From positions 1,989,501-2,053,500 of the forward strand of contig VICG01000006.1 in NCBI GenBank assembly GCA_008692225.1: DNA of 64,000 bases, written 5' to 3'. The stretch's first letter is position 1. The number at the start of each line of letters is the position of its first letter. The notes beneath the pieces were generated by a model. The model had not been told where the DNA came from. It worked only from the letters and a program-made list of their open reading frames with translations, and did no database searches. This DNA comes from Monilinia fructicola. Its lineage: Eukaryota > Ascomycota > Leotiomycetes > Helotiales > Sclerotiniaceae. This document shows positions 23,295-32,666 of this stretch, one piece after another. A program made the position numbers and the translations under genes.

Positions 23295-24266
23295 ATGGCG
23301 ACAAGAACACATCACGATTTTCTAGATTTGGAAGAGAGTGATGGGAATGAGAGTCAAGGTTATAATTCAGAGGCAGAGGATTTAAAAAAGGGTGGCAGAA
23401 GTTTAAAGAGGAGAAAGGTTAATGATGATAATCAGAGCGATGATGAAGATGCAGAGCAGAACAGCGATCAAGAGGAACAGGAGGAGGAGTTAGAGAATGA
23501 TGCCGTCCAAGAGTCATCAAAAGATATTGATTCAAAACCAAAGAAGGTTTCGAAAGAATTGGAATTACCAGGAGTTTCGAGGCCATTGACGAAGAAAAAT
23601 CTTGTCGCAAGTGCTGCGGCTATCAAAAAATCCGGCGTCGTCTATCTCTCCCGAATACCACCTTTCATGAAGCCGACAAAATTAAGATCACTCCTTGAAC
23701 CTTTCGGTGAAATCAATCGCATATTCCTCACACCTGAAGATCCCGCTTCACACACAAGAAGAGTACGCAACGGAGGAAATAAGAAAAGGTCTTTTGTGGA
23801 TGGATGGGTGGAATTTGTGAATAAATCAAATGCCAAGAAGGTGTGCGAGCTCTTGAATGCGAAAACTATTGGAGGCAAGAAGGGAAATTACTATCACGAT
23901 GATGTATGGAATCTTCTATACCTGAAGGGCTTCAAATGGAATAATTTGACAGAGCAAATTGCGGCAGAGAATGCGGAAAGAACAAGCAGGATGAGGGCTG
24001 AAATCAGCAAGACCACAAAGGAGAACAAGGAGTTCGTACAAAACGTCGAGCGCGCAAAGATTATGGAAGGCATGGAAGCTAAAAAAGCTGCAAAGAGGAG
24101 AAAGGATGAGGATCTCGATGTCACGAAGGAGGACGATGTAGAGACGAAGAAGCAGAAGACACATACCGACCGACCAATGCGCTTCAAGCAAAACGCTCCA
24201 GCGTTGAAGAGCAAAACTCAGAGCCAGCCAGATCAGGTGAAGAGGGTTCTAAGCAAGATTTTCTAG
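23295..24266 (+). CDS. ESF2: Pre-rRNA processing protein, ESF2/ABT1 family
   Basis: Intronless 323-residue nucleolar protein. In yeast, Esf2 binds pre-rRNA and helps early 40S assembly with the small-subunit processome and helicase Dbp8. Residues 1 to about 100 are acidic/charged and low complexity (SDDEDAEQNSDQEEQEEE). An RRM follows (about 114-205): VVYLSRIPPFMKPTKLR, EPFGEINRIFL as the RNP-like strands, then GWVEF and the family-specific segment GGKKGNYYHDDVWNLLYLKGFKW. The C-terminal part is a charged helix (RMRAEISKTTKENKEF) and a basic tail. Length fits the family (about 300-350). It converges on the WW protein with a 45-bp gap. Confidence 0.95.
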   Translation: MATRTHHDFLDLEESDGNESQGYNSEAEDLKKGGRSLKRRKVNDDNQSDDEDAEQNSDQEEQEEELENDAVQESSKDIDSKPKKVSKELELPGVSRPLTKKNLVASAAAIKKSGVVYLSRIPPFMKPTKLRSLLEPFGEINRIFLTPEDPASHTRRVRNGGNKKRSFVDGWVEFVNKSNAKKVCELLNAKTIGGKKGNYYHDDVWNLLYLKGFKWNNLTEQIAAENAERTSRMRAEISKTTKENKEFVQNVERAKIMEGMEAKKAAKRRKDEDLDVTKEDDVETKKQKTHTDRPMRFKQNAPALKSKTQSQPDQVKRVLSKIF

Positions 24267-24311
24267 ACTAATTGAATAAACCGCGAAGGGAGTACCGCCG
24301 CAAGTCTACCC

Positions 24312-24995
24312 TTATGTTGTGCCCCTCAATAAACTAAAGAATACTTCTAATGCCTCTAACAAATACATGTTGTCTTCAATTTTCAACCATCCATCGCGCA
24401 TTTCTTGTGCTGCTGCATCGACAGCGTTTCGAAAACCATCAAAATATCTTCGCAGTCCTCTGACGTTAGTATTTTTACCCGAAGCAGCGGCATTATTCTC
24501 CAACTTTTCCACCTGCTTTTCGGCCATGGCGCGCCAAGTCTCAATGGCTTGGAGGTTATTATCCAGACTCTCAATAAGTTTAGCATTAGAGGTAGCCCTC
24601 GTGCCCAGGTTTTTGTACTTTTCTAAATCTCTCCGAAATGCTGGAAGGTGCGTTTCCACATCTCTCCAGATGATCCGTAGGACGCTGTGAGCGGTCGGCA
24701 TACTATACAAAGGGCTTGCCCTGTGTGTAGTCCATTCGTGAATTGTTGCTGCCACCCTTTTTTCGTGGTCAGGCTCATAGCATCGTGGATCTGCCTTTGC
24801 AATGATTCCAGTACGTTGTTGAACGGCTTGGATTTCTCCATCAAGATTACATTCGAGCCAGCCTGGAGGTAGTGAACCAAGGCTAGGGTTTAGCTTTGTT
24901 CTTTGGTGTGTCGCCACGTTGTAGTAGAACTTTGTGCCATCGCAACACTCTCTTTGCTCCCACCACTCGGGGTTAGAAATGGTTGCATCGATCAT
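24312..24995 (-). CDS. WW-domain protein of unknown role
   Basis: Intronless 227-residue protein. A WW domain is at about residues 10-38 (EWWEQR..DGTKFYYN..T..R..P). A second, degenerate one at about 43-71 starts LPPGW and ends KADPR but has lost the central aromatic pair, so it probably does not bind Pro-rich ligands in the standard way. The rest (about 80-227) is predicted helical with charged and hydrophobic residues in alternation (for example LIESLDNNLQAIETWRAMAE), probably a helical bundle. The order matches nothing I can name. It converges with ESF2 (45 bp between stops), and the 3' UTRs probably overlap. Confidence 0.8.
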   Translation of the reverse strand: MIDATISNPEWWEQRECCDGTKFYYNVATHQRTKLNPSLGSLPPGWLECNLDGEIQAVQQRTGIIAKADPRCYEPDHEKRVAATIHEWTTHRASPLYSMPTAHSVLRIIWRDVETHLPAFRRDLEKYKNLGTRATSNAKLIESLDNNLQAIETWRAMAEKQVEKLENNAAASGKNTNVRGLRRYFDGFRNAVDAAAQEMRDGWLKIEDNMYLLEALEVFFSLLRGTT

Positions 24996-27269
24996 TTGAT
25001 GTATTTTGTTGATGGGTACTCGTGTGTTATATTATTATCTCTTAATGAAGTCTATCATGTTGTTTCTAGCACGAACTTTACCTGCCTTTTAAATTTCGGT
25101 CTTTGCAAATAATGTTCATCAGGGGAATTTCGGAATCCACTCATAACTTCCAAATGATTAAGTGACAACGAAGATGAATTCATAGGTTCAGGAATTCAGA
25201 CTTTCTTGAAAGACTCTCATTCTAGACTTCTCCCAGTCATACGCAATTTCCATCCTGGGTTTCACTGCATCACCACAAACTACAAACCTCACAATCGGAT
25301 CATGAACGAAATGATTAATCTTAACTTTGACATCGGCATGTGTGATAATACTCAAATGTAATAATCAAATATGTCCTAGATTGATCAGCTCCTCAACTCC
25401 TTCCTATTTACAATTTCCCTTCATCCATCCAAATTCCCCGAAAAGCGACGTCTAGGTTTCGCAAGCAGTCCTCGGCTCATTCCCTTATTTTGCAGCTTTC
25501 ATCTTGCAGCTTTCATCTTGCAGCTTTCATCTTGCAGCTTATACTATCAGAATTCAATGGGCATATTTTCTTCGTGTGAATAACTCAAAAAAAGGTTTTT
25601 CTGCGTCATCTCCCTAAGCTGTCGATCTATAACATCCCCAATAGGCATCCCTTGCCATTTTGGCATCTTGCCTACTAGTCACTGTTGTTAACAAAAGACA
25701 CAATCATTCATGAGACTCGTTGTCACTATGAGCTTGGCTTTTAGGAATCTCGTCAGATCTTCATCTGATTCATTGGGATACGAAAATATTTCTCTCACTC
25801 ATTTTATTGATCATCTCTGCCTTGTCTATGGCTATGAAAGTGTCTGGAGGCGCTGTGTGAAATGCTCGCAGTTGCTGCTACACTCTGCTTCCCGTATTCC
25901 ATATCATCATTGCAATAATGATAGTATTCTTGAGGCTCCATTCTTTCGAAATTCAGATTTGTTCTGGATGCTTTGCCGTATAGAAAGTTATTGATGATGC
26001 GACAATGATCAATGATTCTTATTAGATATATGCTCTCGGTTTGTTTGTATATCCACAACACACTGATGACTATCATATGACTATGCTTGACTCTTAGCTT
26101 TCAAAAACGTATGATATCTAAATCATAGACGAAGCATATCTAATACTAGCAGAACGGAGCCAGCGCTGTATATTAACTCATAAAGTCATCAAGTGCCTGA
26201 TGTGCTGGAGTTACATATCATAACAACATGACAATCATGACAAGTCAAACTTTAGATTGTGGGGCTCTCGTATACTGTTTCCTTTACAATCTCATATTCT
26301 GAAGTTGCTTGTATTACCAAGGTTTGTGGTAGTTTCATAAACAATCAAATTACTGCGAAGCTGCATATATTCTATGTATAGATACCTTATTTCTATTTTC
26401 TTTCGTTTTAGCTTTTTGATCGAGTAATCTTCGGCCTCTTCATCGACACTCTCAAAAGTTTGCTTCGAATACTTGCTATTTATTCCTGAAACATTCCTAT
26501 TCCTCATCCCCCCTTTAGAAATTCATAGAATCTTTTTTAAGGGCCCCTTTAGAGGCAGGCGTTCAACATCTGTTCACCAGTTCTTACAGTGGTCATTTAC
26601 TAACTGTAGATGTCACGCAAACCCGCGAACTTCTCCTTCGAGACGCAATTCTCTTCTTTGAATGTTCATATGTTATTTGAGTAGCCCCTCTTTGCTGGTG
26701 ACGTCGAGTGACGTGCTAGAAGAAGACCTTCAAGCTCGGAAACATTCCAACAACTCTAAATTTACCGCACATCACTTCAAAGTGCTAGCGAGAATAATGA
26801 TTTTCAGGTATCTCCCTTCATTATACGCTATATATCTTTGTTGCCGGTAATTTGGTGGTCTAGGAAATTATGCTCGTATCCCAGCCCAAATGAAAAAAAT
26901 CAATGACAAATAGAGAAACCCTAGTAACCATCAAAATGTTGGTGGCAGTCTAAGCCTGCCAATCGTTATTCAAGTCTTTTTTTAGCTCTTGAATTTCTGT
27001 GCATCGATTGTTGAGTTGAATAGTGGTGCAGAATCAAGATGATCAAGATTCTGAGAACTTGCATATTCTTTTAACAAAAACCAACGCTCTAAATTTGGGA
27101 GCCTGATAGGCTTCGTTGACATGAATCAAACTTCACTGCTTATCAATTGTCCAAATGGAATATAAGCATAGTGACAACACTAGATCCATCCTAGTCATAC
27201 TGATTCAGCTTTCAAAAATGATCTATTTGCTAAGAAGTTACGAAATCCACCTAGGCAATCTAAGACCCT
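24996..27269. other. Intergenic with a 14-bp tandem repeat
   Basis: A perfect TTGCAGCTTTCATC repeat (about 3.7 copies) lies at 25490-25541. Minus-strand frames at 25804-26076 and 26292-26507 (with ESVDEEAEDYSIKKLKRKK) are protein-like in patches but lack a start, splice partners or motif. They may be relics like those just to the right. Confidence 0.5.
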
Positions 27270-27892
27270 ACTCTTCAGATGAGCTCCGGTATCCTACCAT
27301 ACCCTTCTATCTGAAAAGTTCCACCCATCTTGTTCTCCCGGTGATTTTTGGGCTTCCTGATCTACTTGATTATCCAGGCTTGCCTCTTCTATTTGATTCC
27401 CCCTGACCTTTCTGGTCTCCCAGTTCGTCTCCTGAGTTGTCCAGATTTTCTCATTTCCCTGCTACTCTCCCTGGCACCCTTCGTCGTTGTGCCCGCTTTC
27501 ATTCTCATTCCTTTTACCTCCGCCAGTCTGCGCCTCCAGCCCATTACACCTCGGCGATCTCCCTGTGTCTTTGGAGCTCGTCCACTTGCCTTCGCTAGTC
27601 TGACATCCAGGCTCATCATGCCGAGGGGACGCAACTTTAGCCCTATAGTTCGCTTCTTTATCTTCGACATTCCTTTGTAACAATGCAAAATCTGTCCTCA
27701 ATCCTCACAAAACGCTATCTAAATGCTTTCGTCAATTTGCATCTATTGCTCTTTCAGCTTGACATGACTTGCTACATTCCTTTTCTCGGTAGCAATCTCA
27801 TTTCTTAACACTTTTACAGTCCCTTCAAGGCCTGCGATTTGAATTTTTTGCCAGTCTTCGAGTTGTGATAGTTTGAAAGATAGATTAGGCAT
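27270..27892 (-). pseudogene. Relic of a coiled-coil protein gene
   Basis: Starting at an ATG at 27892, a minus-strand frame reads LSQLEDWQKIQIAGLEG, VLRNEIATEKRN and SHVKLKEQ, then meets TAG codons and a frame change. It continues as LLQRNVEDKEANYRAKV and, after another TAG, as QGNEKIWTTQETNWETRK and DNQVDQEAQKSPGEQDGW until about 27290. The sequence is rich in Glu, Lys, Gln and Arg throughout, with heptad-like spacing at the start, and is richer in GC than its surroundings. Most stops are TAG, one change from CAG (Gln). Family unknown; the DWQKIQIAGLEG block faintly resembles the RDQW block of the small proteins at 29.6-31.8 kb. Confidence 0.45.
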
Positions 27893-28339
27893 GATTTCGA
27901 GGGTAAACGGTCGAAGGCTTATTGCGTGACAGGTAAATCATTTAACATAAACTTTTTTTATCCATGGTTGCGGCTTTACATTTGAGTTCTTGGTCTCAGA
28001 ATCAATAATTATATATTATAATTCTTCCACTGGCTGTTCTCACACAATATATATGGAATACACAAAGTTTGTGTGTCTATTAATATCAGACAATAATCTC
28101 ATTGCCACCACTTACTTTACTGGTCACATGTAATATCGGTTCATCCATTTGGAATAGTAAAACCATGACAATTGTTCCACGTATCTTTTTATCGTGCATA
28201 ACTTTGTCGAGACTATGAGTCTCACTAATGACATTGTGTCATCGGACTGGATCACAATCACTAAGCAAGAGCGTCTGAAGCAATGACTCTGGGTAGCAAC
28301 TTTTCAATGCCCAACCAGTTCGTTGAAATTGCAATGTTT

Positions 28340-28522
28340 TCAAAACTGGGCACCTTCCTCTGCGATCGGTTGAGCTTCATTCCACTGCACTTTCTCTTTC
28401 TCTCTAATGCCTGGTGGCAATTTGACCTGCACATAAGATAGATAAATTGTCTAATAGCTACATACGTGGTCAATGATCAAGGTATAGTCCATGTTCATAT
28501 CGTATAATTTCATGCAATTCAT
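28340..28522 (-). pseudogene. Short two-exon frame, probably a gene relic
   Basis: ATG at 28522 opens MNCMKLYDMNMDYTLIIDH, then a 49-bp intron (28475-28427, GTATGT..GTGCAG), then VKLPPGIREKEKVQWNEA and a TGA at 28340, giving only 44 residues. The frame stays protein-like past the stop (KHCNFNELVGH, stop, KVATQSHCF). The intron is convincing, the product is not. Either a truncated gene or a small peptide gene; the family is not recognised. Confidence 0.35.
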
Positions 28523-28559
28523 GGTTCAACATGACACTCACTCCTTTTCTCAAGTGGAC

Positions 28560-29579
28560 CTAAAATACACATGACTCCCTACCCTTACAAGCAGTCTTTG
28601 CAGCAATACCTCCTCTATAATCCCCTGCGACCTAACGTCAGATTCTCATAGCCATTTTTCTAGCTTTTCTATTTTCCTCTACTCACCAAATAATTGCATC
28701 TCCAATTTCCTCGTAAGCTTTTCAGCTTCTTACTTCTTGTAGCCAAATCGAGTCTCTAGATCATTTATATTTCTCATACCCCGCATTAGATGTTTGGAGC
28801 GTGATGGCACAAAAATCTGGAATTGTTGGAGGTGATTTATGAATAATAACTTTTTGTGTTCCCTTTTTGTGTGACTTCGTGTGCGAAGGAATTGATATTG
28901 AATGATGGCCAACACACGTTTCGGAAGCAAACATACTGACGTTGAAAGTGGGTATCAGAAGGCTCTCTGAACGAACAACAGCTGTGGTTGACTTTCGGGA
29001 ATAACGTGACAATGGAAGCTTCTCATAGCACTCACTTCTGGAATCTATATCTATCCCAAGCCCGATGTTTAATTATTATACTCTTTCGGCACTCTTATCA
29101 AATCATAGTCTGATTTATCCAAGCTCATTACTATAGGTTCGGCTCATAATAGTCTAGATAAATGAAATTTAACTTGGGTTTTCTTCAAAATACCGAGATT
29201 TCTATCATTATTTGGTGCAACTAATAAAACATGCGCAGCCCACAACAAAACCGTACAGGCTCCAAGTCAGTCTTCAATCGAGTCTTTCCTATTCATTGAT
29301 ATATCTTGCAAAAGGACTGGATGTTGTACGAAAGCCCAAGCATTTGGAATAGATTCGTCAAATTTGCTAAAACGATAGTCATCCCATCCCAAGACTGCCA
29401 TCTCAGTAATTGCTGTTTGAATCTGCCCCTTTCAATCCTGCTATAAAATACCAGTTTACACAGTCGCTCGGGACAGAAACAAATATGATACCTTCATATC
29501 ACTCAAATAAATCTAATTCCAATACGCCCAGAATATTTTCCCAATTCTTCTTCTCCCTCGGAATCAACAACTTTGCCCA
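28560..29579. other. Intergenic, possible stray exon at about 28940-29040
   Basis: On the minus strand SRYSRKSTTAVVRSESLLIPTFN is followed by GTCAGT, a possible donor, and preceded by a possible ATTCCAG acceptor. No partner exons could be assigned. Nothing else is supported here. Confidence 0.35.
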
Positions 29580-29933
29580 TCATACCCCATTCTTTTTAAT
29601 CTCTCCATCCAACCGTCCCGCCAATTTATCAAGCCTTTGGCTTATCTCCACAACTTCCTTCTTTACATTCACCGCGAGACAACGCCATTGGTCTCGTTGA
29701 GTACGAAGGCAGACTGTATCGTCTTTCAGCATCTTACGTTCGTTCCGAAGTAGCATATTATGATGCTTCGATGCTTTCGATTCTTCATTGAGACGTTTGT
29801 TCTCATCAGCTAACTCGTCACGTTGCATGCGTAAACGATCAGCTATGACGTCTCTTTTTCTAGTTGGGTTTGGAACTACACGATGAGCTGGAGGGTTTTG
29901 AGGCATTCTTCTGTCGATGTAGGTAGGTGACAA
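29580..29933 (-). CDS. Small coiled-coil protein, RDQW family member 1
   Basis: 117-residue frame (an internal ATG at 29906 would give MPQNPPAHRVV). The N-terminus is Pro/Arg-rich; from about residue 30 onward it is a long charged helix (RLRMQRDELADENKRLNEES, LLRNERKMLKDD) with the block TQRDQWRCLAVNVKKEVVEI, then LDKLAGRLDGEIKKNGV. No membrane segment or signal peptide. It shares the RDQW block and helix layout with the relic at 30300-30845 and the protein at 31555-31815, all on the same strand, so this is a small tandem family. Function unknown. Coiled-coil fragments can arise by chance; the shared block is the main support. Confidence 0.55.
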   Translation of the reverse strand: MSPTYIDRRMPQNPPAHRVVPNPTRKRDVIADRLRMQRDELADENKRLNEESKASKHHNMLLRNERKMLKDDTVCLRTQRDQWRCLAVNVKKEVVEISQRLDKLAGRLDGEIKKNGV

Positions 29934-30299
29934 AGTGGGTTGGGGATCAAAAGGTCAAAAGTGGTCTCGGCGGTGCGTAATAAATGCATGAGAAGGTAGG
30001 CTCTGCTTCACCCTTCATTTAAAGAAGCTTATGAATCAGTCATGAACAAGAACCGTACCTTCTATTGAGTGTAAAACTCGTTGTTCCTAGCTGTGTACAC
30101 TGCGTTCGGGTTTGTATGTGGAATGTAGCAAATAGCAATCAACAGTTTATGAATCATATGTGGAAGGAGATTAGCATTTTAGGTTCAACCAAAGAAGAAG
30201 GACAACTATCAAAAGACAAACAATATATTAATGAGCGCGTGAGCTTACCAGTTGCATCTACTTCCATATATATACACTTTAATCGAACCAAATTCATCT

Positions 30300-30845
30300 G
30301 AACCAACCACCCAATTCTCCATTGTACATTTCAACTGCCAATGCTGGTGACTCCTCGCTCATGAAACCTCTTTTTCTATACAAATGTATTACAGAATCAG
30401 GAAATGAGGCAATAAGATGCTATGATGGGTCTTCAATTGTTTCACTCATGAAACCCGTCACGCTGACTGTCAATCCAATGCATCTTAAATCATCGATTAA
30501 CGAGGCCAAGTCTATCTCTAGCTCTCTAATTCTCTTCCATACCATATCATCCTCACCCCCAAGTTTAAACATTTCCATTCGTCATGTCATGTCCTTCTCC
30601 AATTTCTCCAGATTCTCCTTACTCTTCCCCGCTGACTCTTGTGACTCCCTGCTCAAATTATTGGCAGATATTTTTCACTGATCTCTCTCCCTTTTCAATC
30701 TAGCATCATGCTACCCAAAAACCCGTAGATTTTGTTTTAGGCTGGTATTGTGCCGCGCCAGGTCCGTAATCTGTTGACTTTCTCTCTCTTTCACTGTGTG
30801 TTCGTATGGAGTGATGCTCTTCGTAACGTGATTTGATTTGAACTT
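30300..30845 (-). pseudogene. RDQW family member 2, inactivated by four stop codons
   Basis: A single minus-strand frame reads protein-like for about 180 codons: YEHTVKERESQQITDLARHN, SLKQNLRVFG, stop, HDARLKRERDQ, stop, KISANNLSRESQESAGKS, LEKLEKDMT, stop, RMEMFKLGGEDDMVWKRI, LASLIDDLRCIGLTVSV, stop, then HLIASFPDSVIHLYRK. The stops are at 30711-30713 (TAG), 30675-30677 (TGA), 30582-30584 (TGA) and 30420-30422 (TAG). The second sits exactly where the relatives have the Trp of RDQW (TGG to TGA). All four can arise by a single C:G to T:A change, as RIP or cytosine deamination would produce. Confidence 0.6.
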
Positions 30846-30899
30846 TCTATAGTAAATATTCTATTTCAGATGCTTCATAATCTTGCTCATGATTTATAC

Positions 30900-31554
30900 A
30901 GGCGCATTGAGGACTAATTATTCATATTTCAAAGCTTTTTCTGAGATGCAAACCATCTACTTCGTCAATTTTAAATCATAATTTGGCGTACTCCGTTTTC
31001 GGACATGCTAAGTAAATCTATAGCTAGTTTGATGATATATGAACTCACTCGTTGTTCACGTACTCTTGTGTGCCTCAGTTTTCATGAACTAGTCGTCAAA
31101 CACCGTTTCCTGACAGGAAACAATATATCCCGCCTGTTTAACTCCTATTTTGTTCTCATTACTCAAGAAGCATCACACCAGCAATCTCAATATGTAGCCC
31201 TTGATTCCAAATCATATTCAAATTTGCACTTAGATGCATGATAAATTTCCAATACAAGCTTCAAGAAAAAGGAAGAATAGAAGCGAGAATATAATCGTTG
31301 AGGTTCCCCCTTCATCTCACAAAGTTCTTGCTATTCTGCCCACCAGTAATAGTTACCAAATCCCGTCACTTTAAATTCTCTTAGCAATACAACAGTTGCA
31401 TCTGACTGAAACTTGAACTTCAAGGTGATGTTAGGTAATCAATCCCTATCACGTCCTTTCAAGCCATATTTGACAACTCTGGACCAGAATCCAACGCAAT
31501 ACAACCAAGCACCACGCCCACATCCTCCGTTCACACCACAGATTACAGACCACT
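30900..31554. other. Intergenic, no supported gene
   Basis: A plus-strand frame at 31005-31241 is open but has no recognisable features; it is not called. Nothing else is seen. Confidence 0.45.
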
Positions 31555-31815
31555 TCATTCACCCCTAATAGCCCTCTCCAAGATCTCCACCCTCTTCTTT
31601 CCCTCGGCAGCCATCTTCTCGACCTTACCCAAATCCTCCCTAAGTTCTTTCGCCACCGTAAACCACTGATCCCTTTCCCTCTTCAACCTATCAATTTCTC
31701 GCTGTTCATGTTCTATCTGGTGAGCATGTGTATGAGTAACATGTGGGATGATCGGGGGCGTGTAGCAACATGGTAGGTGTCCCGGAGGATAGTATGGACC
31801 GTGTGCTCTGAGCAT
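31555..31815 (-). CDS. Small coiled-coil protein, RDQW family member 3
   Basis: 86-residue frame. Residues 1-30 are Pro/His/Tyr/Cys-rich (HGPYYPPGHLPCCYTPP); from about 32 to the end it is one charged helix (HEQREIDRLKRERDQWFTVA, KELREDLGKVEKMAAEGKKR, EILERAIRGE). LKRERDQW is identical, up to the lost Trp, with the pseudogene at 30300-30845 (LKRERDQ, stop). No introns or targeting signals. Function unknown. Its intact frame next to a dead copy suggests it may still be used. Confidence 0.55.
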   Translation of the reverse strand: MLRAHGPYYPPGHLPCCYTPPIIPHVTHTHAHQIEHEQREIDRLKRERDQWFTVAKELREDLGKVEKMAAEGKKRVEILERAIRGE

Positions 31816-32666
31816 TATGCAGAGGCAAGCGATGAGATTGAATTGAATTGAATCTATATGGATGAAGTAAATTCGATGAAACCAGATAGTAGGTGAAGTT
31901 AAGGAACTTAGTCGTCCAAGGAAGTTCTTATTTATGCGAAAGCTGTTTCGCTAACGTGGTGCCTTGTTTGTGTAAATAATACTCATTGTGTTCGAAGTAT
32001 GGTTCATACCGCCAGAACGTTACTCTGCTATACACTTCATTTCAAAGCAAACTCGCACATTACACAACAATGTGACTTGAAAACATGAATACTTCTACCC
32101 CTCCCTGTGATACACAAAGCCCTCAATCCTGATGAAGAATAACATGGGATTAAAAACAAAAAGACGTGCAAATCTAACCTCTCTATTTCCATTTCCTAAA
32201 CTAATTTTTTTCGTCAAACATGCATTTTTAAGCCTTCAGATATTCCATTTTGGGCCAATAAAGGTTCTTGATTCTTAATACTAAATTCTGGTTCTGAAAT
32301 GATTGTATCTCATTTTAACTATTTCTTAACTCGTCTCATCACACTTGTATTAAGCCCTCGTACTAGCCAGCCAGCCTTCAGCTCTCTCCCAGGTACGCTT
32401 CTTGTCCAATCATTTTCTACCTCTAAAAAGAAAAGAAAAAAAGAGGATTAAACAACTCCATCCATCCAACCACCCAATGCAGAGAAATAACGCCATAAAT
32501 ACTCGAGATTAATTTCAGTTTTCCCTCCCTGGCTTCATTGCTCACACGCGCGCGCAAAATGCTCAAGATCCTCTTTGCCTACTCCCTTTCTTCCCCAATA
32601 AAATTCAAATCCTACATCTTCAACCGCGCAGGCCGAACCCAAAGTGAATACCCCTTGAGCTACAAT
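31816..32666. other. Intergenic / 3' flank of class VII chitin synthase
   Basis: No coding signal. The part nearest 32667 is likely the 3' UTR of the minus-strand chitin synthase; a CACGCGCGCG stretch is at about 32551-32560. Confidence 0.5.

Noticed and set aside
29410..29700. Plus-strand 96-codon frame
   Set aside because: Overlaps the antisense of RDQW member 1 and is Ser/Asn/Phe-rich without motifs.
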